Source: JAUILH01 sp964230215 (GTDB lineage: Bacteria; Bacteroidota; Bacteroidia; Flavobacteriales_D; JAUILH01). From it: 64,000 bases of DNA. The notes under the pieces are model-generated. The model saw nothing but the letters and a program-made list of their open reading frames with translations. It did no database searches and was not told where the DNA came from. The stretch covers positions 372,001 to 436,000 of the forward strand of contig CAXRGQ010000006.1 of the NCBI GenBank assembly GCA_964230215.1, written 5' to 3'. The translations under genes and the position numbers were made by a program. Positions within the stretch are counted from its first letter, which is position 1; each line of letters starts with the position of its first letter. This document shows positions 26,043 through 36,488 of this stretch, piece by piece.

Positions 26043-29000
26043 TACCTAACTATCTGAACCCATCCTGATACACTTGTACCCTCATCTATATATTCAATTA
26101 CATAAAAGTAGGTACCAGCACTTAAGTCATTTCCTGACATATCCCTACCATCCCAATACACAGTCGTATTATCGTAATTATTTACGCTAAACACTTCATC
26201 ACCCCACCTATTAATTATGTGGACTGAGTTATTCGGGCTGTCAATAATACCATCAATAATCCAAACATCATTCACACCATCTCCATCAGGTGAGAAGGCA
26301 TTTGCTATATCGTTACCACAATCAGGGTTATTCAGGTCTATGGTGACAAGGAGTGAGTCAATAAACGTACATCCAGCAACAATATTTTTAACTTCATAGT
26401 ACGTAAAATCGTTTATTGGCGTCACATACGTAGACGTTAATAACGGAGTTGAGACAGTACCATCTTGTGTCCAAGATACAGAACCAGCACTGACTGACGC
26501 AGAAATCAATACACTATCCCCTGGGCAAACAAATTGATCTGGCCCCATAACTAAACTATTCTCTTCAATTACAAATGAATCGTAAGTTGGTAAACTAAGG
26601 CATCCCTGATCAAGCGCGACTACGGCAATTAAATCTCCATTTTGTGTAGATGTGGGATATAGGCCTGGGTTTCCGAAGAATGGACTAGTGAATAATGAGT
26701 CCGTTGCCCATCCAAGTGTACCCAAACCAGTGGCATTAACGGCGTATGTCTCTCCTTCACAGAATTGTGTATTCACTATTGTAGGCGATGGAGGGATATA
26801 CCCATCAATTGTGAACTGTATACTGTCAATACACCCAGAAGCATCCTGTACATAGGCGTAATATGTCCCAATGAATAATGTATCAATTATATTGTTGGTT
26901 TGATAGTCAACACCATTAGTACTATATAAGTACGTAGCTGTTCCACCACCAGCAGTAATTTCAACCTCACCTAAGCCTGGCAGACAAAGGCCAGTCGTAT
27001 CTGCTGTGACTGTTAAATCTGCAGGCTCATTAATCGTCACCGTTGTATCATTAGATATACAACCATTCGCATCTTCAATGTAAACCGTATAAGACCCTTG
27101 TCCTAAACCAGTGTAGCTATCGTTAGTAGTTGATCCAATATTGTTCTGATTAGTTCCATTATCAATGGTGGTTAAATAAGCAGGAATACCACCACTAAAT
27201 GAAATATCTATTTGTCCATTACCATCGCCAAAGCACTTTATATCAGTAGCAGTAACACTTAATAATATTGCTGCAGGGTCATTCAACACCTCTGTATGCG
27301 GCCCAGTTACGCAACCATTTGCATCTTGTATATACACCTGATACGTGCCACCTAGAAGTCCAGTTGCATTCAAGCCTCCATAAGGATAAGAATTACCTCC
27401 ATCTGTACTGATTAGATACGGAGGATTACCACCTGAAGCAGATCCTTGAATTGCACCATCCGCAACACCATTACAACTTGGGTCAATTAATGTAGGTGTC
27501 TCGTACACTAATTGCGGCGGTGATGTAATTTCAACACTATCCACTGTACTGCAAGAAGTTGACTGATCAGTTACAACCACATAATACCAATCATCCCCGA
27601 GTGAACCAATCGCTGCAGATCCACCAATAGGCGTTACCAATGAGGGGTCATCATACCAAGAATATGAATAAGATCCAGATCCTCCACTTACATTTGTAAC
27701 AGCAGCTGTTCCGTCGATTGCACCAAAACATGATTCATTTGTAGCACTTATTGTAAGTGTAAGAACCTGTCCAGTGTTAACTACTGCCGCGCCATCGTAG
27801 TGCATACATCCATTGGCATCTATTACTTCAGGGTAATACATCCCAGGAACTACATTAGTAACTGTATTTGGTCCAGCAACACCAGGGTTTGTATAGATCA
27901 AGGTTGAGTATGAAGGATCTGAATACCAATTAATTGTAAATCCGGCAGTTCCTCCCGTTACGTTCAATGTTAGCGTTCCATCATTTGACCCTAAACATGA
28001 TTCTGCCGTAGCCGAGCTGGTTGATAATAGTTGTGTTGGTTGATTAACAGTTTCTGATGAAGGAGTGTGCGTACAACCATTACTATCCTCAATTGTCACC
28101 GAATAAGTTCCAGCGCAAACACTTGTAATCATGTTAGTTCCCTGGCCCGCTCCTGGAACAGGTGACCATGTATAATTGGTAAACGTGCCAGTTCCGCCAG
28201 ATGCCGTTACGATAATCTGACCATCGCAGTTACCAAAGCAGCTTACGTCCGTAGTACTAAAGCTTGCAGTAATAGGGGTAGGTGAAATTAGATTTACTGT
28301 ATCAGGGGCAGAGACACATCCTGTTACCTGATCCTGCACCCAAATAATGTATTGGTTCGCAGGCAGACTCACAAATGAACTGGATGCTTGATAAAATGCT
28401 CCTTCATCGATTGAATATTCAAGAGCTCCACCACCTGAAACCGAAATCGTGATGCTACCATCGGCATTACCTGCACAACTTGGATCTACAGTTGCGATTG
28501 AGTCAATTGCTGGTGCAGCTGGATCAAATAAGCCTATTGGACCAGGGTCACTGCCTGTGCATGCACCTTGCGTCACAATAAAATTTGAGAAGTTATCCTC
28601 ACCCAATCCCGTAATCACAAATTCGCCAGAGGTGTTGGTAGTAAACGTACCTAGACTAACGGTACCGCCTCCATCATCATAAGATAAATCGCTATAAACA
28701 GTAGATGGGGATAATCCTGAAATTGTAATAGTCCCATCAGTACCACCGCAAGTAGTTGGGTTGCTTGAGTTAGATATGCCAACACTAGGAGGAGTTGGGT
28801 CAGTTAATGTGAATGCGGATGCATCAGAATAACTACAGCCTGCCCCATCTACCACATCTATTCCTGTATAAGTGCCTTGACTATAGCCACCTATCGTAAT
28901 ATTTCCAGAACCGTCGCTAGTGTAGCTGGAAGCTCCTGCCCCGTCAATGTTAACATCATAATTGGTGTTTGCCGCCAATCCACTGATTACAAACTCACCA

Positions 29001-32000
29001 TCGGTAGCACCACATGTCGTAGGATCGTTCGTTACCACCGTGAAAACCGGCGTTGGATTAACCGTAACCACAACCGTTTCTGATGCACTTGGACATACCG
29101 TTCCAGTCACGGTATACGTAAAATTATAGGCTGTTGCAGTGCCGGGCGTAACTGATGTAGGATCAAAATTACTTCCTATCAAACCACCAGTCGCATCATC
29201 ATCAGCCCATGTCCCGCCTGCATCTTGTCCCGCTAGTTGCGCTGTCAGGTCAATCACAGCGTCATCGTTACAAATCGTAATTGGACTTCCGCTTCCTGCA
29301 TTTGGGGAAGACTCGATTGTAATTACAACATTATCGTTTACAGGCGAACATCCTCCATTACCAGTAGATGTTAATGTGAGTGTCACAGAACCACTCGAAA
29401 TTTCACCAGCAGACGGCGTATAAATAGCATTTAAATCAGAGGCTGAAGGAGTGAATATTCCTGCTCCACCAGACCAAATGCCGCCTCCTGCTACCGTCAC
29501 CATACCAGACAAACTCACGTTATCTGTTTCACAAATAGTTTGCGGTGTGCCAGCATCTACAGTTATGGGCGATGGTTCTGTTAGGGTGTAGCTATATGAT
29601 GTAGATACACATCCGTTACCATCTTGCGCCACCAAATTATATGTACCATCCCCTAAAGAAGTAATGTCTTCAACATCATCAAAATCTCCAGTTCCATCAT
29701 TGTCCCAGTCATACGTATATGGTCCACCATCTCCACCTGTAACAGTAACTGAGATTAAACCATCAACCGCTCCATTACATGAAGGGTTGGTTACTGCGTC
29801 TGGTGAAATAGTAATTGCTGCTGGTTCGAAAACTGTATATGGGCCTCCGGCATCTGTGCAACCATTTGCGTCCTGCACAACCACATTATAATTTCCTGCC
29901 GATAGAGTTCCTACAGGAGTTTGAGGATCATCAAAATCACCTACCCCATCATAATCCCAGTCATATGTATATGATCCAGTACCTCCAAATGGCGTTATAA
30001 ACAAACTACCATCACTCCCCCCAAAACATGTTACTGTAGACTGGCCACCAAAGGTATGAGAAACAGCACTTGGCTCAGTCACCACTACTATGTCAGTAAA
30101 CGAGCATCCATTTCCATCTACAATTTCAAAAGAATGTGACCCATCAGCTAATCCACCAACTACCTCACTTGAACCTGTGGGATTACTGAAAAACGTCCCA
30201 TTAACACTCAACGTATACGGAGGTATACCTCCAGAAATAGTAACGGTTACTTCACCGTCTGATGAACCATTACAGCTAATATCACTTCCATTATAATTAC
30301 TTGTTACTACTCCAGATATAGAAACACTTGACCCTGGATTAATCGATACGGTAACAGTATCCGAAATACAACCGGTGGCATCAACCACAGACACAAGATA
30401 GCTACCTGCTGCAAGGCTCGTAAACACATTAGATGCTTGTGTAGTTCCTCCACCATCAATACTATAGGTATATGGTGCCGTACCTCCTGACTCGCCAGTT
30501 ATAACGATTGAACCATCGCTGTTACCTGCGCAAGTTTCATCTGTTGGTACAGCTGTCCCCATCAACACTTGCGTTGGCTCACCGATAGTCTCTGTTCCAG
30601 ATAATATACATCCAGCAACATCCATATACTGATAAGAATAAGACCCTGCGAATAAACCGGTCATATCTTCGGTATCATCCTGATCTCCAAATCCATCCAA
30701 ATCCCAGTCCCACCATAGTTCACCCGAACCATTGCTAACCGTTGCATCACAAGTACCATCATTATCACCATGACATGTCACATTTCCATTTGAAAACGTT
30801 ATAGATGGTGCTGCATTAACAATAGAATGATTAGAAAATTCTGAACTATTGCCGCTGGCATCTGTCATAATAACCGATACATAATCTCCAGTAGACAGAC
30901 CTGGTATGCTAAATGTATTTGTCCATGGTCCTGTAATGGTAAATGAAGTAGTTGTGAAAAGAGGTTCGTTTCCTTCTCCAAATCCACTTGGATCCTCTTG
31001 ACCATTAGGTATTCTATAAAACTCGAATGAGGCATTTCCACTGAAAGGAGCAGGCACTGTCAATCTTAAGCTCGTAATACCAGAACATTCTGAAACACCC
31101 AGAATCGTTGGATTAGGAATATCGTTATTAGCTGAATTCTGTAAATCTACACCTAACCCTCCATTATTATAAATCCAACAATGATTAATCGAGTTTTGTG
31201 TAGAAGAAAGTTGATCTACATATACACCATGAGAGGTGTTATCATAAATTGAGTCATTCTCTATTGTAGTATTGGTTGAATTGATAATTCCTATTCCTGC
31301 ACCATTATTATTTGCTATTACATTGTGTATCGTTCCTAGAAGTCCAATCTGTGTATCATCACTATTAACAATCTGAATTCCGTCATCAAAATTAAAAACG
31401 GGACTTCCCATTTGATTAACACCAATAAAATTGTGCTCTATATCGGTTCCATCAGAATTATCAATTAAAATTCCCTCGGCGTTACTTGCCGCTATGAAAT
31501 TTGGCGCACCCGAAACACCAATTAGATTATCATTGGAATTTAATAAATGAATAGCATGTTGGTTTTCATATCCTGCACTAGACATTCCACTTTCATCTAA
31601 TCCAAACAGATTGTGTATAATAGTATTTGATACGGACCCATTTTCAAAATAAACACCAGCCCCACTCGATCCGGCAATAATATTCCCTTCACCGTTACCG
31701 CTACCCCCAATTATAATATTAGAGCTACCGCTTAAGTATATTGCTCTTGTATTCTGAATTGGTGTGTTATTATAACTTAGGCCAAATCGATTACCTTGGA
31801 TAGGAATATTTGCATTACAATTAAATACAAGGACACCTGCTACACCAGAACAGTTCCCAATCAAATTCCCATGACCTTCTTCTCCTATTTGAACGGCAGA
31901 AGTTTGATTCTCTAGATTAATTCCAACATTCGTTATCGGTAAATTGCCCTCACCCCAACCATCAGTCCCGATATAGTTGCCAATGCAATGGCCGGTATTA

Positions 32001-33784
32001 CTAGTTCCTGTGTAGTTTACACCAATATCTAGACTAGAAATCACATTTTCCTCAACAAAAATATCGTTAGACTGAGATAGCAATACACCGGTGGCAGTTA
32101 CCACTCCCGTTGGCGCGTTCATTCCCCAAGCATCAATACCAATAAAATTTTTAGCAATATCACCAGATGATGCTCCCGTCTCAACAACAACATTAACAGC
32201 GTTTCCTGACAATACATTTCTTTCATATGCCATATAGCCGCCAATCAAGAAATCGGTTGCATCAACGGTACCCATTAAAATTCCAATACCATTATTACCA
32301 ATTATATTGTTTCCATTAATATCAATTCCAATATGATTACCAAAGAAATGGCAACTTGGCGCATTACAAACAATAGCATTTTGCGCTCCATTAATCGTTA
32401 GACCTGATATCCATGTATCATTACATGTATTAGGCAGTAAAAAAGCATCTCCGCCAGCTTGTTGAATGAAAATAGTCGGTGCTCCGGCAACACCTGCATT
32501 CGTCATATCCTGAGGGCCAGGGACTGCACTTCCAGGTTGCGTATAACCGTCAATATAAACGTGATCAATATCAAGTTGATATGTAACCGTATTGTTAATT
32601 GTGGTTGATCCAGGCAGATCGAAACTGATGTATGCTGGACTTATCGAAAATGAATTGATTTGATCAACCGCCCATTCAAGTGTTCCGTTATTTCCCGCAC
32701 CCACGCCATTACTTATCACCCGAAAAGGTGTATACTCGACAGCTCCGCAATCAGCTATATATTGAGTAAGATCGCTCATTATCCTTGGTGCTCGTCTGAT
32801 ATCTGTTGGATGAGTAGGAAAACCACCTTGACTAATAGCTGAACTAGCATTATCAGTAATTGGAATCCACTCCATTCCATAACCATCTGTAACAACTCCT
32901 GCAGGTCTTAAACCTAATGTATAGCCGCCACCTACAAGATCGGATCCACCACTTCCAATATCTTCAATATCAAATACATTTTCACCATCTAACATTAAAT
33001 TTCGTCCATTAGAAGTAATGAGTCCAGAAACACCTTCGTGTACATTGTAGTTGGGTGGAAATCCACCAATATTATCAAATATACTATGCCCTAGCTCTAC
33101 AGCTCCGCCAGCTACCGCTAACCCACTACCATTTTGGTCGGCTTGATTACGATAAAATGTGCACAAATCAATTGTTGTCGTCCCACCATTTATGAGCACT
33201 GCACCACCATCGTTGGGCGTGTCATTAGCATGGAAACTACAATTTTGCATAGCTAATTGCCCATTATTGAAAAGAGCTCCCCCTCCAGGACCATTAGCGG
33301 AATTATTCGTAAAAGAAACTGCATTAAGAACAAGATTCCCTGAGTTCTGAATAGCTCCACCTCTAAAGCTAGTCGTGTTATCCTTAAATACACATCTTTC
33401 GATCCGACATTCATTTCCTAGGTTCTCAAGCATTGAGACGTTACTAAGATAGTTAACGAACTTCATACCCCTAAGCACAGCTGTTTCACCCGCTGGTACA
33501 TTTATCCGTAAAGCAGGTACACCAGAAATATTACCTCCATCTATAACGAAATGTTTTGGACTAGGTCCAAGTATTGTTACCCCTTTATCAATTACCAAAG
33601 GGTTATTAAGAAGCAAAGTCCCAGAAACGTCAATAATTATAGTATCTCCTGGATTCGCCAGCGTAAGCGCCTCTCCAATTGATTCCGAACCTGTTTCGGA
33701 TGTATTACGTACAAAATATACGTCCGCCATAACAGGCTTAAGGACACTAATAAAGAATAAAGCAAGGAGTAAATACTTTTTCAT
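26042..33784 (-). CDS. giant SprB-like T9SS adhesin (2580 aa)
   Basis: Signal peptide (MKKYLLLALFFISVLKPVMA). Residues about 25-950 are a right-handed parallel beta-helix, with repeated GN/GS/NxIxxN turns of polymorphic-membrane-protein type (VFKDNTTSFRGGAIQNSG, then many IIGNNGIG-like rungs). From about 1005 to 2300 there are roughly 14 SprB-type repeats of pattern C-x-G-x3-DG...GG...Y...D-x-x-GC. Three of these carry acidic DWDxDGxGDxDD loops (near residues 1024, 1273 and 1358), likely calcium sites. The C terminus (about 2490-2580: NAFSPDGDGVNDVW, INRWGDEVF, YWDGRD, SAGTYFYVIEY, GWVQIVR) is a type-B T9SS sorting domain. Related Flavobacterium SprB is a mobile surface adhesin in gliding. 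Motility here is unproven. First gene of the operon. Confidence 0.9.
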   Translation of the reverse strand: MKKYLLLALFFISVLKPVMADVYFVRNTSETGSESIGEALTLANPGDTIIIDVSGTLLLNNPLVIDKGVTILGPSPKHFVIDGGNISGVPALRINVPAGETAVLRGMKFVNYLSNVSMLENLGNECRIERCVFKDNTTSFRGGAIQNSGNLVLNAVSFTNNSANGPGGGALFNNGQLAMQNCSFHANDTPNDGGAVLINGGTTTIDLCTFYRNQADQNGSGLAVAGGAVELGHSIFDNIGGFPPNYNVHEGVSGLITSNGRNLMLDGENVFDIEDIGSGGSDLVGGGYTLGLRPAGVVTDGYGMEWIPITDNASSAISQGGFPTHPTDIRRAPRIMSDLTQYIADCGAVEYTPFRVISNGVGAGNNGTLEWAVDQINSFSISPAYISFDLPGSTTINNTVTYQLDIDHVYIDGYTQPGSAVPGPQDMTNAGVAGAPTIFIQQAGGDAFLLPNTCNDTWISGLTINGAQNAIVCNAPSCHFFGNHIGIDINGNNIIGNNGIGILMGTVDATDFLIGGYMAYERNVLSGNAVNVVVETGASSGDIAKNFIGIDAWGMNAPTGVVTATGVLLSQSNDIFVEENVISSLDIGVNYTGTSNTGHCIGNYIGTDGWGEGNLPITNVGINLENQTSAVQIGEEGHGNLIGNCSGVAGVLVFNCNANIPIQGNRFGLSYNNTPIQNTRAIYLSGSSNIIIGGSGNGEGNIIAGSSGAGVYFENGSVSNTIIHNLFGLDESGMSSAGYENQHAIHLLNSNDNLIGVSGAPNFIAASNAEGILIDNSDGTDIEHNFIGVNQMGSPVFNFDDGIQIVNSDDTQIGLLGTIHNVIANNNGAGIGIINSTNTTIENDSIYDNTSHGVYVDQLSSTQNSINHCWIYNNGGLGVDLQNSANNDIPNPTILGVSECSGITSLRLTVPAPFSGNASFEFYRIPNGQEDPSGFGEGNEPLFTTTSFTITGPWTNTFSIPGLSTGDYVSVIMTDASGNSSEFSNHSIVNAAPSITFSNGNVTCHGDNDGTCDATVSNGSGELWWDWDLDGFGDQDDTEDMTGLFAGSYSYQYMDVAGCILSGTETIGEPTQVLMGTAVPTDETCAGNSDGSIVITGESGGTAPYTYSIDGGGTTQASNVFTSLAAGSYLVSVVDATGCISDTVTVSINPGSSVSISGVVTSNYNGSDISCNGSSDGEVTVTISGGIPPYTLSVNGTFFSNPTGSSEVVGGLADGSHSFEIVDGNGCSFTDIVVVTEPSAVSHTFGGQSTVTCFGGSDGSLFITPFGGTGSYTYDWDYDGVGDFDDPQTPVGTLSAGNYNVVVQDANGCTDAGGPYTVFEPAAITISPDAVTNPSCNGAVDGLISVTVTGGDGGPYTYDWDNDGTGDFDDVEDITSLGDGTYNLVAQDGNGCVSTSYSYTLTEPSPITVDAGTPQTICETDNVSLSGMVTVAGGGIWSGGAGIFTPSASDLNAIYTPSAGEISSGSVTLTLTSTGNGGCSPVNDNVVITIESSPNAGSGSPITICNDDAVIDLTAQLAGQDAGGTWADDDATGGLIGSNFDPTSVTPGTATAYNFTYTVTGTVCPSASETVVVTVNPTPVFTVVTNDPTTCGATDGEFVISGLAANTNYDVNIDGAGASSYTSDGSGNITIGGYSQGTYTGIDVVDGAGCSYSDASAFTLTDPTPPSVGISNSSNPTTCGGTDGTITISGLSPSTVYSDLSYDDGGGTVSLGTFTTNTSGEFVITGLGEDNFSNFIVTQGACTGSDPGPIGLFDPAAPAIDSIATVDPSCAGNADGSITISVSGGGALEYSIDEGAFYQASSSFVSLPANQYIIWVQDQVTGCVSAPDTVNLISPTPITASFSTTDVSCFGNCDGQIIVTASGGTGTFTNYTWSPVPGAGQGTNMITSVCAGTYSVTIEDSNGCTHTPSSETVNQPTQLLSTSSATAESCLGSNDGTLTLNVTGGTAGFTINWYSDPSYSTLIYTNPGVAGPNTVTNVVPGMYYPEVIDANGCMHYDGAAVVNTGQVLTLTISATNESCFGAIDGTAAVTNVSGGSGSYSYSWYDDPSLVTPIGGSAAIGSLGDDWYYVVVTDQSTSCSTVDSVEITSPPQLVYETPTLIDPSCNGVADGAIQGSASGGNPPYLISTDGGNSYPYGGLNATGLLGGTYQVYIQDANGCVTGPHTEVLNDPAAILLSVTATDIKCFGDGNGQIDISFSGGIPAYLTTIDNGTNQNNIGSTTNDSYTGLGQGSYTVYIEDANGCISNDTTVTINEPADLTVTADTTGLCLPGLGEVEITAGGGTATYLYSTNGVDYQTNNIIDTLFIGTYYAYVQDASGCIDSIQFTIDGYIPPSPTIVNTQFCEGETYAVNATGLGTLGWATDSLFTSPFFGNPGLYPTSTQNGDLIAVVALDQGCLSLPTYDSFVIEENSLVMGPDQFVCPGDSVLISASVSAGSVSWTQDGTVSTPLLTSTYVTPINDFTYYEVKNIVAGCTFIDSLLVTIDLNNPDCGNDIANAFSPDGDGVNDVWIIDGIIDSPNNSVHIINRWGDEVFSVNNYDNTTVYWDGRDMSGNDLSAGTYFYVIEYIDEGTSVSGWVQIVR

Positions 33785-33935
33785 AGGTGCAATTTAGCTC
33801 AAGTTTTACATATTAGACGCATTTTGAAGCTAATACGATGGCTTAATTTGATAGGTAAATTTAATCATTTTACGAATACCATAAAATGGCTGATGAACTG
33901 ACATCCATTAACTATTGTCCGATGAAATAAATAGT

Positions 33936-35729
33936 TTATTCGGCGAACTGTAAATTATACAGTCGTTTGTACTGACCATCTTTTAACAGCAACTCTGCAT
34001 GATTACCCCATTCTATTATGCGGCCTTTTTCCATTACATAGATTTTATCTGCCTTCTGAATAGTAGATAATCTATGCGCAATTACCACTGATGTGCGGCC
34101 TTTAGTCAGTTGACTTGTGGCGTTCTGAATTAGTTCCTCAGACTCCGTATCAATAGATGACGTAGCTTCATCTAAGACCAATATGGAAGGATTATACACA
34201 TAGGCACGAATAAAGGAAATCAACTGACGTTGCCCCACCGACAACATTCCCCCTCTTTCGCCTACATTGAAATCGTATCCATTAGGCAGTTTTTCTATGA
34301 ATTCGTGAGCTCCAATAGCCTTTGCTGCATCAATTACCTGCTCGCGTGTTATCGAATCTTTCTTTAATGTGATGTTATTATGTATAGTGTCCGAAAAAAG
34401 AAACACATCTTGAGGCACCAAAGAAATGTGCTGTCTTAAACTTGGTAAGGTATATTCGTTTATATTCTCGCCATCCACCAAAATTTCGCCATCATTTAAC
34501 TGATAAAACCTACACATCAGATTGATAATAGTTGATTTGCCCGCACCAGTAGCCCCTACGAAGGCGATGGTTTCCCCAGGATTCACATGAAATGACACAT
34601 CATTCAAAACATACTCGTTATCAACATAGGCAAAGCGAACGTTTTTAAACTCAATCTCCCCTTCTACATTTTCCTTCTCAAGTGTTCCCTCGTCGCTTAT
34701 GAACGAGTTATCGTCTAAGACCTTAAAGACGCGCTCTGCACGAACCATACCTCTTTGGAGTACATTAAATTTGTCCGCAAGCTGACGGATTGGTCTAAAC
34801 AACATGCTTACCCACATTGTAAAGCTGATTATCTCCTCATAGGTTGGAGTTACATCTTCCGGAAGTCTTACGTTTGTAATTCCATAAGCCAACAGCAAGG
34901 CAATTGCTAGCGAACTCAGCAGTTCCACAAAAGGAAGGAAAATCGAAAAGGCCCATACTGCATTAAAATGTGCTTGTCTGTGCTTAGCATTAATCACTTC
35001 AAATTTATCCATTTCAACCTTTTCACGGTTAAAAATCTGGATAATACCCATTCCCGAAATATGCTCCTGAACAAAGGTGTTTAAGTTATTCACCTCTTTC
35101 CTTTCTTGTTGAAACGCCTTTTTCATAGCCTTGGCGAAAATCTTAGTTCCTATATACATTAATGGTAGTGGAATCAACACAATCAAAGCCAACTCCCAAT
35201 TAATGAATAGCATAAAGACAATAATCGTCAGAATCTTAAGTAAATCAGAAGCAATCGTAAGCAGTCCTTGTGAAAACACATCCGAAATAGCTTCAATATC
35301 AGAAACCACCCTTGTAACTAATCCACCTATTGGAGATCTGTCGAAATACTTTAGTTTTAAGGAAGTAAGTTTTTTAAAGACTATAATCCGTATGTCTTTT
35401 ACGGCAGACTGTCCCAACCAAGCCGATAAATAAGTTCGGTAAAACTGAATAACCCCTTCAAACAGCAAGAGGCCAATAATAATTACTGTCCAAATCAACA
35501 AGGCTTCTCGCGGGTCGCTTGTAATAAACTCTCTAGTGAAAGCCGCAATCTCGTTGTCGCCGCCCGCTACAAAAGCAGATACTATAGCTCCAATCAAATA
35601 GGGTCTTATCGGCCCAAGCAAACCGCTAAGCAAGGTCAGTATAAACGCAAAAAAGAAGGTAATTTTATACGGTCGTAAGTAAGCTACTATACGACTCAAC
35701 ACTTCACTATTTGTATATGTACCGTTCAT
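33936..35729 (-). CDS. ABC exporter, fused permease-ATPase (MsbA-like)
   Basis: A 597-aa half-transporter that should work as a homodimer in the inner membrane. Six transmembrane helices lie in residues about 20-330. The C-terminal ATPase has Walker A GATGAGKST, Q-loop, signature LSVGQRQ, Walker B ILVLDEATSSID and the switch histidine in IAHRLST. It belongs to the lipid/multidrug exporter group (MsbA/LmrA-type); the substrate is not shown. It overlaps truA by one base (TAATG), so both are cotranscribed from upstream of truA. The 151-bp gap to the adhesin gene has no recognisable feature beyond weak AT-rich promoter-like sequence. Confidence 0.92.
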   Translation of the reverse strand: MNGTYTNSEVLSRIVAYLRPYKITFFFAFILTLLSGLLGPIRPYLIGAIVSAFVAGGDNEIAAFTREFITSDPREALLIWTVIIIGLLLFEGVIQFYRTYLSAWLGQSAVKDIRIIVFKKLTSLKLKYFDRSPIGGLVTRVVSDIEAISDVFSQGLLTIASDLLKILTIIVFMLFINWELALIVLIPLPLMYIGTKIFAKAMKKAFQQERKEVNNLNTFVQEHISGMGIIQIFNREKVEMDKFEVINAKHRQAHFNAVWAFSIFLPFVELLSSLAIALLLAYGITNVRLPEDVTPTYEEIISFTMWVSMLFRPIRQLADKFNVLQRGMVRAERVFKVLDDNSFISDEGTLEKENVEGEIEFKNVRFAYVDNEYVLNDVSFHVNPGETIAFVGATGAGKSTIINLMCRFYQLNDGEILVDGENINEYTLPSLRQHISLVPQDVFLFSDTIHNNITLKKDSITREQVIDAAKAIGAHEFIEKLPNGYDFNVGERGGMLSVGQRQLISFIRAYVYNPSILVLDEATSSIDTESEELIQNATSQLTKGRTSVVIAHRLSTIQKADKIYVMEKGRIIEWGNHAELLLKDGQYKRLYNLQFAE

Positions 35730-36454
35730 TAGTAGACAACCTTCGTTAAAAACAAGCCTTTCGCTGGAACTGATTTTCCTGCCTCTGCTCTATCCTTCTT
35801 ATTAATCACCGTTTTTACATCATTTGGTTTCATTTTCCCCAGGCCAACTTCAACCAAAGTACCTACAATTGCACGGACCATGTTTCTTAAAAAACGATCA
35901 GCGCGAATTGTAAACACAAGCACACCATTATCCTCAGTCCACTCAGCGTATTTAACATCACAGTTGTTGGTATGTGTTTGAGTATGTGCTTTACTGAATG
36001 ATGTGAAATCCTGCTTCCCCAATAAATAAGCGCATGCCTCATTCATTTTACCAAGATCCAAGTCCTGATGCAAATACCACACATAATCTCTATTGAAAGG
36101 GTTGCGAGTAGTCTGGATATAATATTGATACTCTCGCTCCTTTGCATCAAATCTTGAACTAAAATCATCAGATGTCTCTTTCATTCCATAACTCACAATA
36201 TCGTCTGGCAGAACTGCATTAAGCCTAAACCATAGGTCAGAAGACAATTCGTTTGTGGAGTCAAAGTGCAAAAAGAATTGTCTGGCATGCACTCCCGTAT
36301 CCGTTCTTCCACATCCAGTCACTGAGATTTCCTCTCGACAAATCATAGACAAATGTTTCTCTAGAACTTCCTGAACAGAAATGGCATTAGTTTGTTTCTG
36401 CCATCCATGATAGTTTGTACCGTCGTATGCTATTTCTAAACAATATCTTTTCAA
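35729..36454 (-). CDS. truA: tRNA pseudouridine synthase A
   Basis: A 241-aa enzyme converting uridines 38-40 of the tRNA anticodon arm to pseudouridine. It starts with TTG at 36454 (MKRYCLEIAYDGTNYHGWQ fits the canonical TruA N terminus). The catalytic aspartate is Asp52 in CGRTDTGVHA. RFLRNMVRAIVGTLVEVG and the C-terminal GLFLTKVVY are also typical. An exact -7 box (TAATTTTG) lies 7 nt upstream. The gene is divergent from the metallophosphoesterase gene across 34 bp. Confidence 0.95.
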   Translation of the reverse strand: MKRYCLEIAYDGTNYHGWQKQTNAISVQEVLEKHLSMICREEISVTGCGRTDTGVHARQFFLHFDSTNELSSDLWFRLNAVLPDDIVSYGMKETSDDFSSRFDAKEREYQYYIQTTRNPFNRDYVWYLHQDLDLGKMNEACAYLLGKQDFTSFSKAHTQTHTNNCDVKYAEWTEDNGVLVFTIRADRFLRNMVRAIVGTLVEVGLGKMKPNDVKTVINKKDRAEAGKSVPAKGLFLTKVVY

Positions 36455-36461
36455 GACGCGT

Positions 36462-36481
36462 CAAAATTACTATTAATTTTA
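36462..36481. promoter_or_regulatory. overlapping divergent -7 boxes (truA / phosphoesterase)
   Basis: The minus strand carries TAATTTTG (36469-36462), 7 nt before the truA TTG. The plus strand carries TAATTTTA (36474-36481), 7 nt before the ATG at 36489. Only 34 bp separate the two start codons, so the promoters must overlap and both leaders must be very short. Confidence 0.45.
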
Positions 36482-36488
36482 ACCCGAT

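Noticed and set aside
28449..30296. Several plus-strand ORFs of 60-94 aa opposite the giant adhesin
   Set aside because: They are antisense to SprB-like repeats with clear protein homology patterns, have no promoter or start context, and their composition (Pro/Ser/Thr) is the mirror of the Gly/Asp-rich adhesin.
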